DNA of 64,000 bases from Symbiodinium natans (taxonomy: Eukaryota; Sar; Dinophyceae; Suessiales; Symbiodiniaceae): positions 62,001 to 126,000 of the forward strand of contig CAJNDS010002139.1 in the NCBI GenBank assembly GCA_905221605.1, written 5' to 3'. Positions within the stretch are counted from its first letter, which is position 1. Every line of letters starts with the position of its first letter. This document shows, piece after piece, positions 15,101 through 30,100 of this stretch. The notes beneath the pieces are model-generated. The model searched no databases. It worked only from the letters and a program-made list of their open reading frames with translations, and was not told the origin of the DNA. A program made the position numbers and the translations under genes.

Positions 15101-18100
15101 GACGGCAGCAGTCAGTGGTCGCTATCCTCTGTAAAGTGCCCTCGGTTTAAACTCTCGTATGTTCCTGGTCACGACATGGTTCAAAGGATGCCCCTCGGGT
15201 TAGCTACCAGCAGTCACTAGTTACTACAAGTAGCAGAAGGGCATGGTGCGGCAGGTGAAACCGGAAGTTCGAGGATGGAGCGTGATGGAGGAGGGGCTGT
15301 CGAAAGGCACTTGAATGTTGGTGCTTCTCCACTTTGGCGGCATCGCAGCCCCTCAGCTCTCTGCTCGTCGTTCTCGGCCGTGGCACTCAAAGTTTTGAGG
15401 TGCCCAGGATACAGCCGAAGCGCCACGACGTTTGCTGTCTTTTTCCAAAGCCTGCGACATCCGCCTGAGTACAGACTTCCTGTAGTCACTGTAGTTATGG
15501 ATGATGATAACGATAATGATCACGCGCGGATTCTCAAATTCACTGAGCCATGTCCAGCTCCGACTGCTGCAGCGAGGAACGCCGTGAGTGAGTGAATTCA
15601 CTCCAAGCTTGAGGACTACTTAGTACAATACGCAGAGAGACGACTCAAACCCCTTTTTTGCACCAAAATCCCTCGAAGCTCAACTCCACCGCCACCCAGC
15701 CATCCCCGAGCGGGAAACAGCGTCCGGGCCTTGTCCAGCACCTCCAGCCCGCGGCCCCGTTCGAACTCTCAATGGCGCCTGGCAAGCAGGCATCTCCTAA
15801 GTCAGTCACACCGATTCATACGAGAGAACAAGACTCTACACGTTGAGCTTGCTCCTTGCAATGGATGCTGGTCCATGCGCCCATAGAAAGACTCTCGTGC
15901 GAACTGCGCACGAGACTGTTCAGCGGCTCATTATCATGCATTACTGGTAGATATGGCGTCTGACAGACCTCAATGCAGCTGCCTACTCACGTTTAGGCTC
16001 ACGAACTTCGTGAGTCCAGGAACATGGGCCATGTTAGTAGCTGACAGTCGCCCGGTACGGCCTGTGGCATGCTGGTCGTTGTACATGTTATCGAGCAACT
16101 CCATGGGCACATTGAAGGCCTGTCCAAAGAATATAAGTTGGGATTGCTGGATATTGAAAATAATAATGAAACATCTTGCACCTGATGGTCAAGTTCCGTG
16201 TTCTCATCGACAAGGACGTCGCAGATGTGCAGCGCTTCGCCATACCTGGGCTCTGTTGGACTGTGCCAACTGATGCAAGCATTGCAAGGTCCCTTGTGCT
16301 TAACTCGCTCAGGCCCCAAAGCTTAAAGCGCTTGTCGAGCACCACGTTCCAGACACAAGTGCTGAAAAGGAGTGAGAGATGTAGGTGCTTGGGCCATGGG
16401 CCATGGGCCATGGGCATGTTGACTACACTCTCCAACAGCGGCACGGGAAGAACGCAATCCAGCCAAACAAGCCAAGTTGCTGTACCCCACGGATGCCATG
16501 AACTTGTTTCGATTGTGCAAGAATGTCAGTACACTGCGCCTCCCACGATGTGGCGGCAAAGGGCATCGTGACAGGATGTCTTTTTGATGGCCTAAATCTC
16601 AAGCTGTTTGGCAATCAAACCCGGCCAGGCCTTTTGTGTTTCGGTGACTTGTAGAGTCATTGAGGGCAGGACGAGGTCACGCCGCAGAAGCCAAGCAAGT
16701 CCGAACCCTACTTGCGTTGCGCAGGACAACTCCCACTCCTTCCTCCGTCGAAGCCCAGAATTGCTCGACCCAACCTCTACTGGCCGTGCCTCTGTGGACA
16801 TGGTCTTGATGCGGTAGGCTTTGTAGCGGAGCTTTCGGTCCTGGCTGGGCTACGTCGGGGGGTTGAGGGACGGCGGCAGGGCGGAGGGCGGAGGGCTTTG
16901 TCTAACTCTCTTGAGAATCTCGCTGGGTGGCCAGAATATATCGGGATTTCCAGGTTACACTCCGAAACTTTGACAAAGCTGAGACAGCATAACAACATCT
17001 TTGCCGAGAAGCATTCCAACACTTGCCAACGCCAATGAGCTGGCTCTTGGCAGGTGGCTCCTGCATCACTGCTCGTATCGCTTCGCGCTGCACACCGTCA
17101 GTTTAGAATTAAGCCTGACGAGCTGGCATGCAGACTTTAGGGGTACATCTTAAAGCATGGAGTTGGATGGCACGACGTGTTGTTTGTCCATCTGCGACTA
17201 CTCTGCATTTTCTGCATATGCTTCGCTCACTTGGACACCTCTCTTCCAACTTCACATGTTCACTTCGCACATCAGCCACCTCCTTCAGGAATTCGAGTGA
17301 CCGCTGGCGCATCATGGTTGCTGTGCCTTACATGGGCACTGGTGTGATCTCCGCCACGGGGACATATTCTGTTCAGGGCGGGCCTCCAGCATACTACATA
17401 CTGGTAAGCCTCAACCCGTCGCAACCCCAAACGCCACAACATGGTCTCCGGTGTTCCTGCCAAGCTGCCGCAGGTCGCGCTGCAAGAGGACAAGGAGCTC
17501 CAGGAACCCCAGGTGCAGAAGCCATCCTCCTTGTTTTTTCGGGGCTGCTGCTGAATGCTTCTGGGGTGACAAACTTCCCGTTTCATGGGTCAGGGTTCAG
17601 GATTCAAGGTCTTGGGCTCCGGATGTAGAATTTCAAAGGGTGCTTCCAAGAGAGGTCGTGGGGAGGAAGGGCTGGGTGTTTAGTTTAGGGCTGTTTAGTT
17701 TAGGGCGCCGGGTCCACAATCAGCCCTCCTTCTGAAGCAATGACCTTGAGGCTTGTTCTCAGGTTGATTACTGTAGGACACTGTAGGGATCATCTTCCCC
17801 CTCCCTGGTACTTGGCACTTGGTGTTTTTGAGCGTTTTGTTGGAGGGAAGGCTTTCAGTGCTGCGCGGTTCGCTGCCCGAGCAATTCAAAAAACCCTTGT
17901 GCCTGCTGCAAGACCTACTACAACCAGGCCCCCCTAAGGCCCTAAAATCCTAGATGACCGAAGACCCGGACCCCAAGGCCCTGCGTGCCCAAAGGCCTTG
18001 TAAACAAAAAAACGCTTCTTCTTCTTCTATACTGAGCATTCATGCATCAGGGTGCATTGGGTTGAACCCTGAACCCTAAACGCCCCCAAAACAACCCGTA

Positions 18101-21100
18101 GCCGGGTGCACCTCGCAATGGCTTGTGCATTGGCCAACCTCCTTGGCGGTCTTGGGGTCGCACAGCTTCCCGCACTCCTGGGAAGACAGCAAGGGGTTTC
18201 TGACGCGCGCGCCGCGCGTGCGGGGGTGCTCTCTCTCAGCAGGAGGATGCTGTGACACATCAAGCAAAAGCGGGCGGAGACAGATCTTGCCTCGCCATCG
18301 GGCGGTTATGTGGTTCAGAATTCAACGTCGGGGAAGCGCCTCCAGCGCCTCAAGCTCCTCAAAGCTCCGGAAGTCCCTTTCAGCTCAGACAGGCTGCATT
18401 CGGCATCTTGAGGACGGCGCGCTGCCGATAGCGTTGGCCGCCACACTTCGAGCAGTCCTCAGCTTGGGGCGGGGGTCGAGCCGTCGAGCCTTGGAGGATT
18501 TGTTTGGGGGGGGGGGGGGGGTCGAAGACTTTAGGTTGTGCTAAAAATCCTCGGAAACCTTGAAGCCATGATCTGCGAATCGCATCCTGTAAATCCTTTA
18601 AACTTTAAACGCCCGGTATCTCGGAACTGCGAACAGGTCCAGACACCGCAACATGCCGCTTCGTACTCGCACCACGAACAACACTGCCAGGCGGCGCCCC
18701 AATCCGACCAGGGGCCCCACTCACCTGGGTGTCGCTCGGCTTGCTTTAAGTTGCTTCGATCGTTGTGGGGGGGGGGGGGGGGGGGCGGAGCATTGCTTGG
18801 CTTAGCCACGTCACACTAAGATGAGGAAGCAAATCTCGGTGGAAGCAAGAAAGCAGCGCAGGCTCTGCCCTAACATGCTAATATTGTTCTTCTTTCCCAT
18901 AATCTTGTTCTTGTCGTTTGTTGCCCCCCCCCCCCACCCCTCGTCAGTTTCTTGCCTGGTCTCTTCGCCCGACCCTGAAGGATGACTTGGATGATGAGGT
19001 AGATTGGAGAGGTTGCCCGGTTGCCATGTCAAGCAGCGCAGACGCCTGTGGCCTTTCTCGCGTCAGGTTGGAGAGTTTGCCGTCTTGTTGGTAGCCCTGA
19101 TTTAGCTCCCGGGGCAAGCTTTGCAAACTCTGGCCCTTCTCGCTTGCGCCGAGTCGCAGTCCTTGCAAACGCGCTGGACGCAGTCGCCGAAGCCGCATCC
19201 TGCAGTCAGAGCAAGGTAGACCAGATCAGCAGATGTCGGCAGCGATCACTGAATGCCCTACACATTGACAAAGTCCAATTCTGTTCCAATCACTTCACAA
19301 GTCTCAAGTGCGGGCACTGTCGGGGCTCAAGACGGGCCAGGGGCCCCTCCCCTCCTCTTTCCTGCTTGGCTTAGATTGTTTTAATCTACTGTGAGCCGAA
19401 CGTGATGTCGGACACGAAGGGCCTTGGATCTGCGCCAGCGGGCCCTCGCATGGCGCGCCATCGTGGGAGTTTGGGGTTCGGATGTGTCTGGCACGCTCCT
19501 GGCAGGCACTTCAGATCATGTATAAGACGTGCAGAGAGGGAAAAACCATCCAAAACTCTAGCAATAGACTGCGTGACCACAAATCCAGCGAACGCAGCAA
19601 TTAGAATTGGAAGAAAGAGTTTGTGGGTTCCAACAGGTTGCTTCTGGAGGCACGCAACTCTGTGTCACTGATCAACGATGCAACGATCATCTTCCAGTCA
19701 AGCCCCGCCTGCATTCCGCCATCGCATGTCGCGCTGCACTCTCCCCACTCACCCCACCTGGGCTTTTACCATGGGCAGAATGTGACAGCAAGGAACGCTA
19801 TTTGAGATTTTCCGTTTGGGTGGGGCTAGGAGACTGGACTATTGGGCCTTTTTCAGTACTGACCGAGTTTTCAGCTTCTGGATCTTCCCGAAAGCTCCCA
19901 AACCCCCAGCCCCGAAATCATCGGCTCTGCGACATCTCAAGACTGTGATGTGTAAGCCGGTGTAGGCTGAACAAAACGCGGACATCTGCGGACGCAAGAC
20001 TCACAAGCGAGAAGACTCGTTACAGCAACAGCAGCGTTGCACACGGCAAGCGGGCTCAAGTGTTGAAAGCACTCAGGAAGTAAAGAGCTGCCAAGACTGC
20101 AGCTCTGCGTGTGTATAGCAATGCAATGCAGCCGCTTTGGGGTCGTGAGGTGCAAGTGGCTGCCCGAAGATTTACGACCCCTCTTGAGCGTCTGCTCCGG
20201 AAATCGCTGTTGGGAAATTGGGAAATGTCTCTTGATTGCTCTACCTTGCGGAGTGTCAAATCGTTGACGCGCTGCACCTTCTGAAAGTTGCAGCATTTCA
20301 GGTCCATGAATGTAACTGGCACTGAACCTTACAACCTCCACCCGATAGCCACATATGCTTCAACACATGGGTGATCACCTGCCCTCCGACTGCACTCTCC
20401 GAGGCGCGGGGAGAAGTCACACGGGCGCTTGGGAAGCGGCCCGCAGTGCGGCGGAGGCATATCGCCTTCACATGGGGGGATAGGGAATAGAGGACCCTGC
20501 CAAGATTCACAATGCCCTCAAGGACGCTCAGGGGTCCCCCCAATCCCACTCATCCGACAGTTGCCTGCGAGAGGGTTGCATGCCGAGATCTCCTCGAGAG
20601 CAGCGAAGCCCTCAAAGTTGACGAGGCGGCGAGCATAGCCTTTCGAGCGGCAAGGTTTGAACAAGGAAAATGGTTCTAGAGTGCGTGAGAGCGAAGGGAC
20701 ACACGCATCGTGTGTCGGCTTTATCCGCGAGGGCCAGGTCGGCACTAGAGGTAGAGGCTGGTTCCAAAGCAGGTGACTCAGACGTTACAGTAACCGCAGG
20801 CCAAGGAGCTCACTTTTGCTGACAAAATACATCTTCCCTAGAAAGGGCCCACAGCCAACAACGGGAAGAAGCGTGCAAACTGTGCCACACACACATGTAT
20901 GTATGTATGCATTGGTATATTTCTATCTACACATACACATATTCATCTACATAAACATAAGGCTCCAATGGATGCCCCTCCTCAGCCCTTCCAAAAACCT
21001 TACAAGACAACCCAAATCTCAAAGACTTCTCGAAGTCTCTGGATGTTTCACAATCCTTCGCCCCAACATTCCCTTAACTGGACCTAAGCGCAGACCCTAA

Positions 21101-24100
21101 AGAAGAAAACCCTTCCACTGACAAGCCAATCTATCGAACGACTCTTGCGGAAGAAGAGCCCATCATCTCACCGTTGCCTGCGCCACCGAAGCCATCGACC
21201 TGTGACCTCGCGACCTTGCAAGCGCTGCCCGTAGGCAACAGTGCAAGGACCGTGTTTTTGATCATCTCCTAAGCCGCTATGTGAGTGACTGCCAAAACCG
21301 TCTGGCGGTGTAAATGGACGCAAGCTTTTCAAGTGTTCCCGTCGCTTCGCAGGGTTTTCGCATCACTTATCCAAGCCCGATGTCTGCAGGTGTCGCTTGG
21401 GAAAATTTAAGGTTACAGCCCACCACAACGGCTCATGAATAGGGGTGTCGCTTTTCAGGTGTTCCCATCGCTTTACAGGGTTTCGGGCATTCGATGGCAT
21501 TCGTGTCCAGCCCTTGCTTGCTTGAATGGCTGGGGATTTTCAATTAGCGCTTGCTCATGTAGGCCAACAATTCAAACATAATGAAAATGTTCGCCGCTTA
21601 TGGCTTGGGGCCTGAGGTACACTTTAGACCGGGATGTTGAGCCAGGGTCACTTCTTCGTCGGCGACAGCACCGCAGGACTTGCCGTCGCCCGTGGCGAAC
21701 CTGCCGAGTATTCGAAGGCTAAGGGATGGAATTCAAGCTCAAAAGCTCGCCTTGCAGAAGCCCTTTCAGAAACATCTTCCTTCCTCATCTCTTTGCACGA
21801 AGCGCAGCAGTGAAACACTCACCAATCACTCATCCCCGCCTGAGGATGCGCCGATGCCTCTCCTTCACGCCGAAGCAGTCGCAGCTGCAAGCCGACCTCA
21901 GCGGCTGAGAGGCTGAGCGCGGGCCAGGCTCATGGGGGAAGGGGGGCAACATTGAAAGCCTCAAACGAAGAGTTCCGCGATTTCGAAAAACTTGCGAGCT
22001 GCGGAAGAATAGGGGGCACAGTAGCTGGACTTCATGAACACAGGCAAGAGGCCACTCGGCCCACTCGGCAAGCTCGCAATCTTCCTGGGCAGCATTTTAA
22101 ACTTGCTAAGGTCTGGAAACCTGGTGGGATGGGGACTTCATTCGTCACTTGCGTAGAAGTGTTGCTTCCAGAGCCTTCACACCTTCCCTTCTCCTGAGCA
22201 CCTCCCCATTGAAGACACACATGACCAAGCCACCACCAAGCACCAACGTCTAAATGGGCCATGCATGGCTTCTGCTGAATATGCTTGCATTGACCCTCCC
22301 AGCCCAAGTTCCCAAACTTCCGAGCTTCGCTGGGGGTGCAGGAGACGACGTCATGGCACATGTGGTACTCGTCCTCAAGGCCTTTCCGAGAGGATTGAAG
22401 CCAGGGCATCCGGGTCTGAGTGCCCAGCGCAAACCCGGATCACTGCGCAAGTGCGCAGAACTCTCTGCAGCACATTACATGTCCTTGAAGATCACCGAAG
22501 AGCGCGCTTGAGCATGCATCTCTTGGTTCTACAGGGTTATGTCATGTCCTCGAGTCTGGCTATGTCATGTCCTCGAGTCTGCCGAGTTCCGCTGACCCTG
22601 AACCTCAACATCTCTCCAGGGATGATTCTTGCGCCCAGCCTATGGCTGGCTTCCCGCATGTGTTTGGCCGCTGCATGACCTAAGGCATTAAAAAAGAACT
22701 ACATTGAGGTTCGAGGGTTTATAGGCCTGGCAAACACATCGGCCCGAGGGATGAAGGCCACGCTATGCAACTCCAGGGTCCGCGAAACAGGAGGTTGAAC
22801 GGGATCGGTGATCAGGTATCTTTTGAGATTGGAGATACACCCTGCAATGCCCCCACAAGCCCTTGACTTTCTCAACGCCTCTGAAACTGCGGAGGCCCCA
22901 CCACAACCACGAGACTCCTCGACATTGTGCCTCCATTCTCTGGGTTCCCTCACTCCGATGCCTGCCTCAAGTCAGTGTTTGTTGACGGGCCCCTCACTTT
23001 TCCCCCCTGACTGCAGTCCCCGAGGCGTCGCGGTGGCGCACGCGGAAGGCGCCGCCGCAGGTGGCCGAGCATTTGGACCACTGGGTCCATGCACCCCACA
23101 AGCCATCCTTGCGCTGGGGATGCATGAAAACAGGGTTCCCACGATAAAGTTCTAGAGTTTCCGTTGAGAAATCAGGGATCATGAGTATTCTCGCGGCCCC
23201 TATGGATTTACAAGGGCTGTGAATGTACTAGGCCTGGTGTTGGAGGCTTTCGGCTTCAGGCTTCCGAAGGATGGCGGATCCGGGTGCTTTGACAAACAGA
23301 GAAAGTTTGTGTATGCATACATAAGAACTGTAAAAACACAAAAAGCTACGGACATAATGTGTATGCACATCTCTATGTATATACTGGGTAGCAGCTTAGC
23401 AGGGAGTAAACTTGGAGGTCTGGGGAGTCTGGGGTCGGTGTAGTTGGCGGTTCAGGTACGGAGCCGGCAAGAGCAAGCTCTTGTTCTGTTGAGGAATGTG
23501 CAGGCAAACTTGTACGGGGTGGCAGCAAGGCTGAAAGCGTAGCATGCAGAACTGACGCAGTTCTAGGACTATGACCAACAAAGAAGCTGGAGTGCTTAGA
23601 AAAGAATAGGGGCAGTTCATAGCAGTTGAATTGATCGTTGCTTGTGCTGCGTGGCTTTCTCTGCTTACATCATGCGAACTCTCTCAAACTACGCCCCTAT
23701 TCATCTCGCAGCTGAGTGGCCACGCAGATCTCGCACGACTGCGTGTTGCATGGCGCAGCCTGCAAGCTAGGGATGTACAGTGGCACATAAACGGCGCTGT
23801 GAGGCCAGAACCGCAGCAGAGTCCCGCCAATCAAACACACGACTTCGAGGCAAAGTCTGTGCATCCCGCCAGCTCTTGAGGCTGGGAACCAAAAGCCTGT
23901 CAACTCTCCAAGTCTCCAACCCGACATCTTTCAAGGTCCCGAAGAGAGCCTGCCTCGGACTTGTCCAGCGCCTCACAAAGAACACCGCCGTGACGAGGAG
24001 CCTGGAGAGTCAAGGGGATCAGCACTCCTTTGGCGGTTCCAAGATTCAGGGATGTTAGAACTATTAGTAAGTGATATTGATCAATCAGTCTGTTGCGTGT

Positions 24101-27100
24101 ATGAGGATGTCACATGCGTTCGGTGGAGTGTGTTGCGCACGGCTGGGGGAGGCTTCGCTTGGCTCGCTCAGAGTCAGAGTCAATCGCAATTTGCATCTGA
24201 CTCGTCACATCAAAGAGAAAAGGCTTTCATGCACACTTGGGTCCATGCGGCAAGATCAAGCAACAATCCGACAATCCTAGAGCTGCACATGCTGCAGCCT
24301 TACCGGCCCAAAGTCTGCACAAGTTCTACTAGAAAACGCCGAGCCCTGCCCTCTCCCTCCGTTCCCTCCTTCCCTCCCCCCCCCCCCCCCCCCCCTCCCC
24401 CAACCCACACCAGCTTGAAGGTGCCTGCCCGATGACCCGGCTTCGTCGCTTGGTGCCACCGCCACAGGTGCCTGGGTGCTTGATGCGAGGTCCTACAGTC
24501 CTACAGCCTTCATGAAAAACTGAAACGCAACCAATCCTGCAAACAAAACACCTCAACTTCTGCATTCTCCAAGTGGCAGCTGCATGCGCTCCACTGGTCC
24601 CACTCTGCCCACCTGATCGGCGACATTGCAAAGTAGCTTCAACAAATAAGACAGCCAAGGCCAAGGCGTAGGAGGGCACAAGGAGCGGATGTAATCAGGT
24701 AATCGAGGCTTTGGTCAGAGCCGAGCCCGGCAACAATTAGGACATTATCGTTTGCATGCGCAGGATAACACCGGCCACGCAAGCTCTATATGATCGTCAA
24801 CGCAGCTTCGAAGGGCATGGCAGCAAGAAGTCGCAACGGGCTACCATGTTGGTCACGCCCACATGTATACTGCGATCTAGCCGAACACCGGGCCTGCAGT
24901 CCACCTCACCGCAGTGGCTTCTGACACAGCCCTTGACCTTGCACATTCGGCGGATCGCTTTGTTCTTTGCGTGCACAGCTGTGGCAATCCTGGCTTACAT
25001 GAAAAGCAGCCCCCTGGCTCCTTTTCCTTTTGAACTACCTGTAGGATTCTTGGCGCATCAGGTGCTTCAGGCAGTGAGCCATCACAATATCCTACAGCCC
25101 TGATATCTCCCACAAAACCCTCCCTGAAGCCCCAAAAAGCCCTGAGCCCATCAAACCCTCATAATATCACTCAACCTCTAAGATGGCACAAAACCCTGCA
25201 GCTGCCTGCAGCTGCCCTAGATCTTCTAGCACCTCTCTGAGCCCCTTGGCAAGCTTCGGGGTACCCTACTCTGTGGGCCTGCAAGGCACCCTAACTTTGG
25301 GAAATCTCAGCGCCTCAAGAGAAAATACGACGATTAACTGTAGAATATACCAGAATTTGCTATACCATACACAAAAAACATAACATACCACAACATACTG
25401 TAAAAAAAACCGTTCTACAACAGAAGGAATAACATACCAAAAAAGAAACAGAATATAACATAAGACCAGAAGGTACTATGTAATCTACTAGAATAACATA
25501 AGCTACCATTCATCAATACGGAAAAAGAATAAGATACCAACACAAAGCAAACACAGAACACACGGCAAAACTCCTCAATTCAGAGAGTTCGCCTCCTGCA
25601 GCGCAAGCCCGGAGCCGAGGCCACCGGAGCCCTCGCGGAGGATCTTCCTGTCTCGCGGGGGGGTTCCGGGGGGTTTTGGGGGGGGCTGCTGAATGAGTCG
25701 GGTGGCTTCCATGTTTGAGTAGTCCAGTCAGCTGTTGAGTTATTGCACAGAGAGTGTCCTTGCTATAAGGTGTTTTGTCCAAACAAAAACGCCTTGGACT
25801 TTGCACAATTAGAGCCCGCGACGCCGTGGAGTCTAGGGGACGTGGATCGGGACAATAAACATAAAGGAAAGACTGGCTGCGCCAGTGCGTGAAGAGCTTT
25901 GCGACCTGTCTTGATGGGGTGTCTGTGGGCCTCCAACCCTTACTATTACTAATTACTGCTAATTACACCCCTTGTGTCATGGTTCGCTGACTACGATGCC
26001 CTTAAAAGCCTTGTGCAGGTCCGTAGAAAACAAAACAGCCCCTTCTGGCTCCTCAAAGCGTGTCTATAAGCGAGATGCGCCCTGAAGCTCTCCTCTGACG
26101 AGACGTCGTGCCGAGGCCGCACTTGTGGGAGCAAAGGCTCCACTCCGACCTCCGCGCTTTCTTCTGGGCGATGTGTTCTTGATTGGCCAGGAAGGACACC
26201 GGAAATGACTGACAGTCATGACAGTCATGACAATCACTGAGTCCTTACAAAGCTTGTAATGACATAAGCTACCCTCATGGGCCTTCATCCTGATGCCTTG
26301 AAGCCCACCAAGCCCCACTTGGTACCTCCTTAAAACGTGCCTTTAAAAATCCCCGAAAAAGGCCCAAACCCTGCAGCCCAGGCGCCACTCTGAGAGCTCC
26401 GCTTCAGTGGTGTCCATGCAGTGTTGCTTCCCGCATTCCTGCGTTTCCTTCAAGAACCTGAAGGTGGGGGGGAGGTTGGCAAAACAAGATGATAAAAGGG
26501 AGGTGCGCGGCTCATTGGCTTCCAACGGCACACCAGCTGAATCCAGCTGACGCATGCTGACGCCGACTCTGAATTCATGCTACGCTGGCATATTGTCGAT
26601 ACTCGGCTGACTTCAAGCCCTCGAAGACTCCTTAAGCTAAAGTACGTGAGTCTTATAATTTCAGAAGTACAAATCCCCAAATGCCCAAACCTGAATCACG
26701 TGCATGCACTCACGACAACAAGCCATGAACAGCAAAGTCACACGCTGTGGTCGTACCCCAGCCATCGCAACTTGCAGTCGGAACTGGAGCCTCCACGTCA
26801 AAAGCTTGTTTGCTCATTACACATCACTCTGCGCCACCGAGAATGCCAGCGCTAATCGATAACATGCATGCCACGCTCTCCGCCTGCGGAGGACCCCTAC
26901 ACTTTGGGCTTGCGGACTTAGGCAGCGACAGCCAACCTGAATCCTACACAGTACAAGATTAGCACACCGACCTCGTGGGCCCCATAAACACGAAGCTCTG
27001 AAGCCTATGAGCACTGGCCTGAGTAGTCGATGTCGCGGCTGCGGACCTGTTGACCCCCACAGGTGGCGCTGCCTTGGCGTAGAACAAGCTTTAGGCTTCA

Positions 27101-30100
27101 TGGGCTTTGTTGGGGGAATAAGAGCAGGCGAAAGCCTCAACATAATCCGAGGCACAGGTGGTCCAGGGGCTCCATTGGGCCAGTATGCAGGTGGGCTTCT
27201 CGACCTTTGTTGCTTGAGTTTCTGGTGGTTTGGCTCGAGTACACCGAGCGAAGCCTCTTCGGGCAAGATGAGCTACACAACTACACAGAGACCAACTTCT
27301 GCCTGCTCTTGCTGCAGTACTTGCACCTCTACTTCAGTTGACCTAAAAGATCCTCAAAGTTATTTGGCCTTCGGCCCTGCAGACTTTTGATGCTGAGGGT
27401 CCTTTCCGCAAGCATCTGTCTCGGCGATGGCGGTGGCTTCCAACCTGCGGGAAAAGGCGCACAAGATCCGACTCAAGCATCTGGAGTTGACTGTGCGGTG
27501 GGTCTCTGGATTGTCCCAGGGCTTTCCAAAACGCGGACTGTCTGAATCAAATGTGAAATGAGACTTGCGAAATGGAGATTCAAAATCAGCCGTGGCCTGT
27601 AGTCTCCCTCGGCTGGCTGCACGATCTCGCGATTGCGAAAGCGTTGCAGGGGAAACTGGCCGTCGCAACCTGCGGGGCTCTCAGCAAAAGCGGGGCAAAT
27701 CAGGGCCTGGAAAAGAGGATGGCACTGAAGAGTACAAACCCACCCCCCCTCCCCCGTGCAAAGGCCAGAACGGCTAGAAACTTGATCAACCCGAGAACCT
27801 CAAGCGCTCACGCCTCACGCAGAGCCTCAACCCACATCGTGGCCCCTGCACCCCCCCTCCCACAGGCCGACAATCCAAATTTGCGTCTGAATTTGCTTTG
27901 TGTTCCACTCAACACATTCTAAGTTTGCACTCAACACGGTCTAAGTTTGTGTCTCAATTTGCTTAGTGCCCCCCCACCCCCCCAAACAGGGTTTAGGGCT
28001 CAGGGTTTTAGAGTTTGGGGTCCGCCGACCCTGGCGGCATGTTAGATGGAACCCGGGACCCATCCCTGGCGGACCCTTTCTTTGGGACACAACCTCCCCC
28101 CCCCCCCCCCAAACGGTCAACAGGGCCTAACAATTGCTTAGTGGTCCATGTTTCCAAATTGCTTGGTGTGCCACTCAATCTAAACTTGCTTAGTGTCCCG
28201 TTCACCCCCCGCCCTCTCCCAGAAAGAACAGGGTCTAAATTTGCTAACAAGGTCTAGATTTGCAAATAAATTTACTTAGTGTCCCCTTTCAATAATTGGC
28301 CCCCGTCCCCCCCCACCCCCTATAGTGCCCTACAGAGTCTAAATTTGCTTAGTGTCCAACTCAACAGGATGAAAACGTGCATCTAAATTTGCTTAGTTTC
28401 CCACTCAACTGGGTCTAAATTTGCGTCTCAATTGTTTAGCGTCCCAGTCAACAACTGGTCACTCAACAGGGTCTAACTTTGCTTAGTGACTAGTGTCCCA
28501 CTCAATATTATCTGGCCCCCTCAAGCCGAAGGAAGGGCTGTTGGTGGTCTAGATTAAACCGGAAGTGTCAGCAAGATGCCTTTGGCTCCATTCGACAGCA
28601 TCCCAAAGAAGCACTTGGTGAAACAGACCCTGCTTAGAGGGTGCACTTTTTTTTTGGCCCTTTTATTTTTTTGTTTTTGGCCTTTTTTTTTTTGGGGGGG
28701 GGGGGGGGGGGGTTTAGGGTTTAGGGTTTACGGTTTAGGGTTTGGGGTTTAGGGTTTAGGGTTTAGGGGTTAGGGTTTAGGGTTTTAGGGTTTGGGTTTA
28801 GGGCTTAGGGTTTAGGGTTTAGGGCTTAGGGTTAGGGATTAGGGATTAGGGTTTAGAGAGGAAAAATGAGGAAATAGGGCCAACAAAAACAAAGTGCCAA
28901 AAAAAAAAAAAAGGCCAAAAAAAGGGGTGCCCCTGCTTAGACCCTGCTCAGCCTCTCCACTCGTGCCACGAGCCCAGGATGGGTGGCTTCCCTTGGCCAC
29001 AAGGCATCCTCAGAGAATCGAGTGCGGGTTCCCAAAAGGCTCAAGAGCTTCAAGAGGGATGTTCCAAGGATGTTCCTGATCATCCCGACACCAGGACTCC
29101 CAGTTCTGAAAGAACTCACAAGCCCGAACGCTTCCGCCCTTAAAGCAGCAAGATTGACTTTGCCCCAAGAGATAAACTCACAAGGGTATACCGCCAGGCA
29201 GCTTGGCACAGGGCTCCGTGCTCCGGAGAGGCCCTGCGTCAAGAGCATGTGTCTACTTTACTGTGTCGTGCCACGTAGCTTCCGCTCGTGTCAGAGAATG
29301 AGCACCACAAGTAGCAGGTGCCGGGCTTGGCGCCGACCCTTCTGCACAGTATGGGTGGCCGGGGTCAGCAATACATGTCTGCGTTGATAATTCCAACGGC
29401 AAGTTGGCATGGGTGCTGGGTGTCTGTGGATTGAAAACTCACAGGGGTCACACCAGCCAACATCAACGATCTGACAGCAAGCATCCTGATCAAGGTCATG
29501 TCGTTGCTCGCCCGCACCAGCTGTGATACAAAATTCAATCACAACTACATACCAGTTGTGGCGAAAAAACCGAAACCTCCAGCTCCCTGAATAAGCGCTA
29601 CCTCTAACGACACCTTTGCAAATGCACCCCGAGCCCAAAGCAAAAACCAGCCCACCCCCATTCTCCCCGCCCCCCCTCAATCCAATCAGATGCACACAAC
29701 ACTCACAACACCTTCTTTGCTGTGGCCTATGCACGGGCGCCCCCCGGGGGAGGCGTGCTGTGCCACCCGGCGGTGCTGGGAGCGCGTGCCGCCACCTTGA
29801 AGAGCCACTCAGGGGAGTTCTTTCCATCTAGAGCCGGCAAGAAGGAGGTGTCCTTTTTGTGGCAGGGTCTCAGTTTTTGTTTAAGCCATGAGGGACTGGG
29901 GTCTAAGGTGGCGTTGAGTTCACAGGCGTAGGTCGTCATTCGGGGCTGAGGTTTCTGCAGGGAGTCAGAAATGTCATTGCAAGTCACAAGATGATGGTGC
30001 AAATCGTCCAAGACATGCCCAGATTCAGCATACCAGCTGCTAAGTCTGCATTCAACCCCTTAAGGCTCTAAGTCAGCAGAGCCCAAGGGACCGCAGGTTG

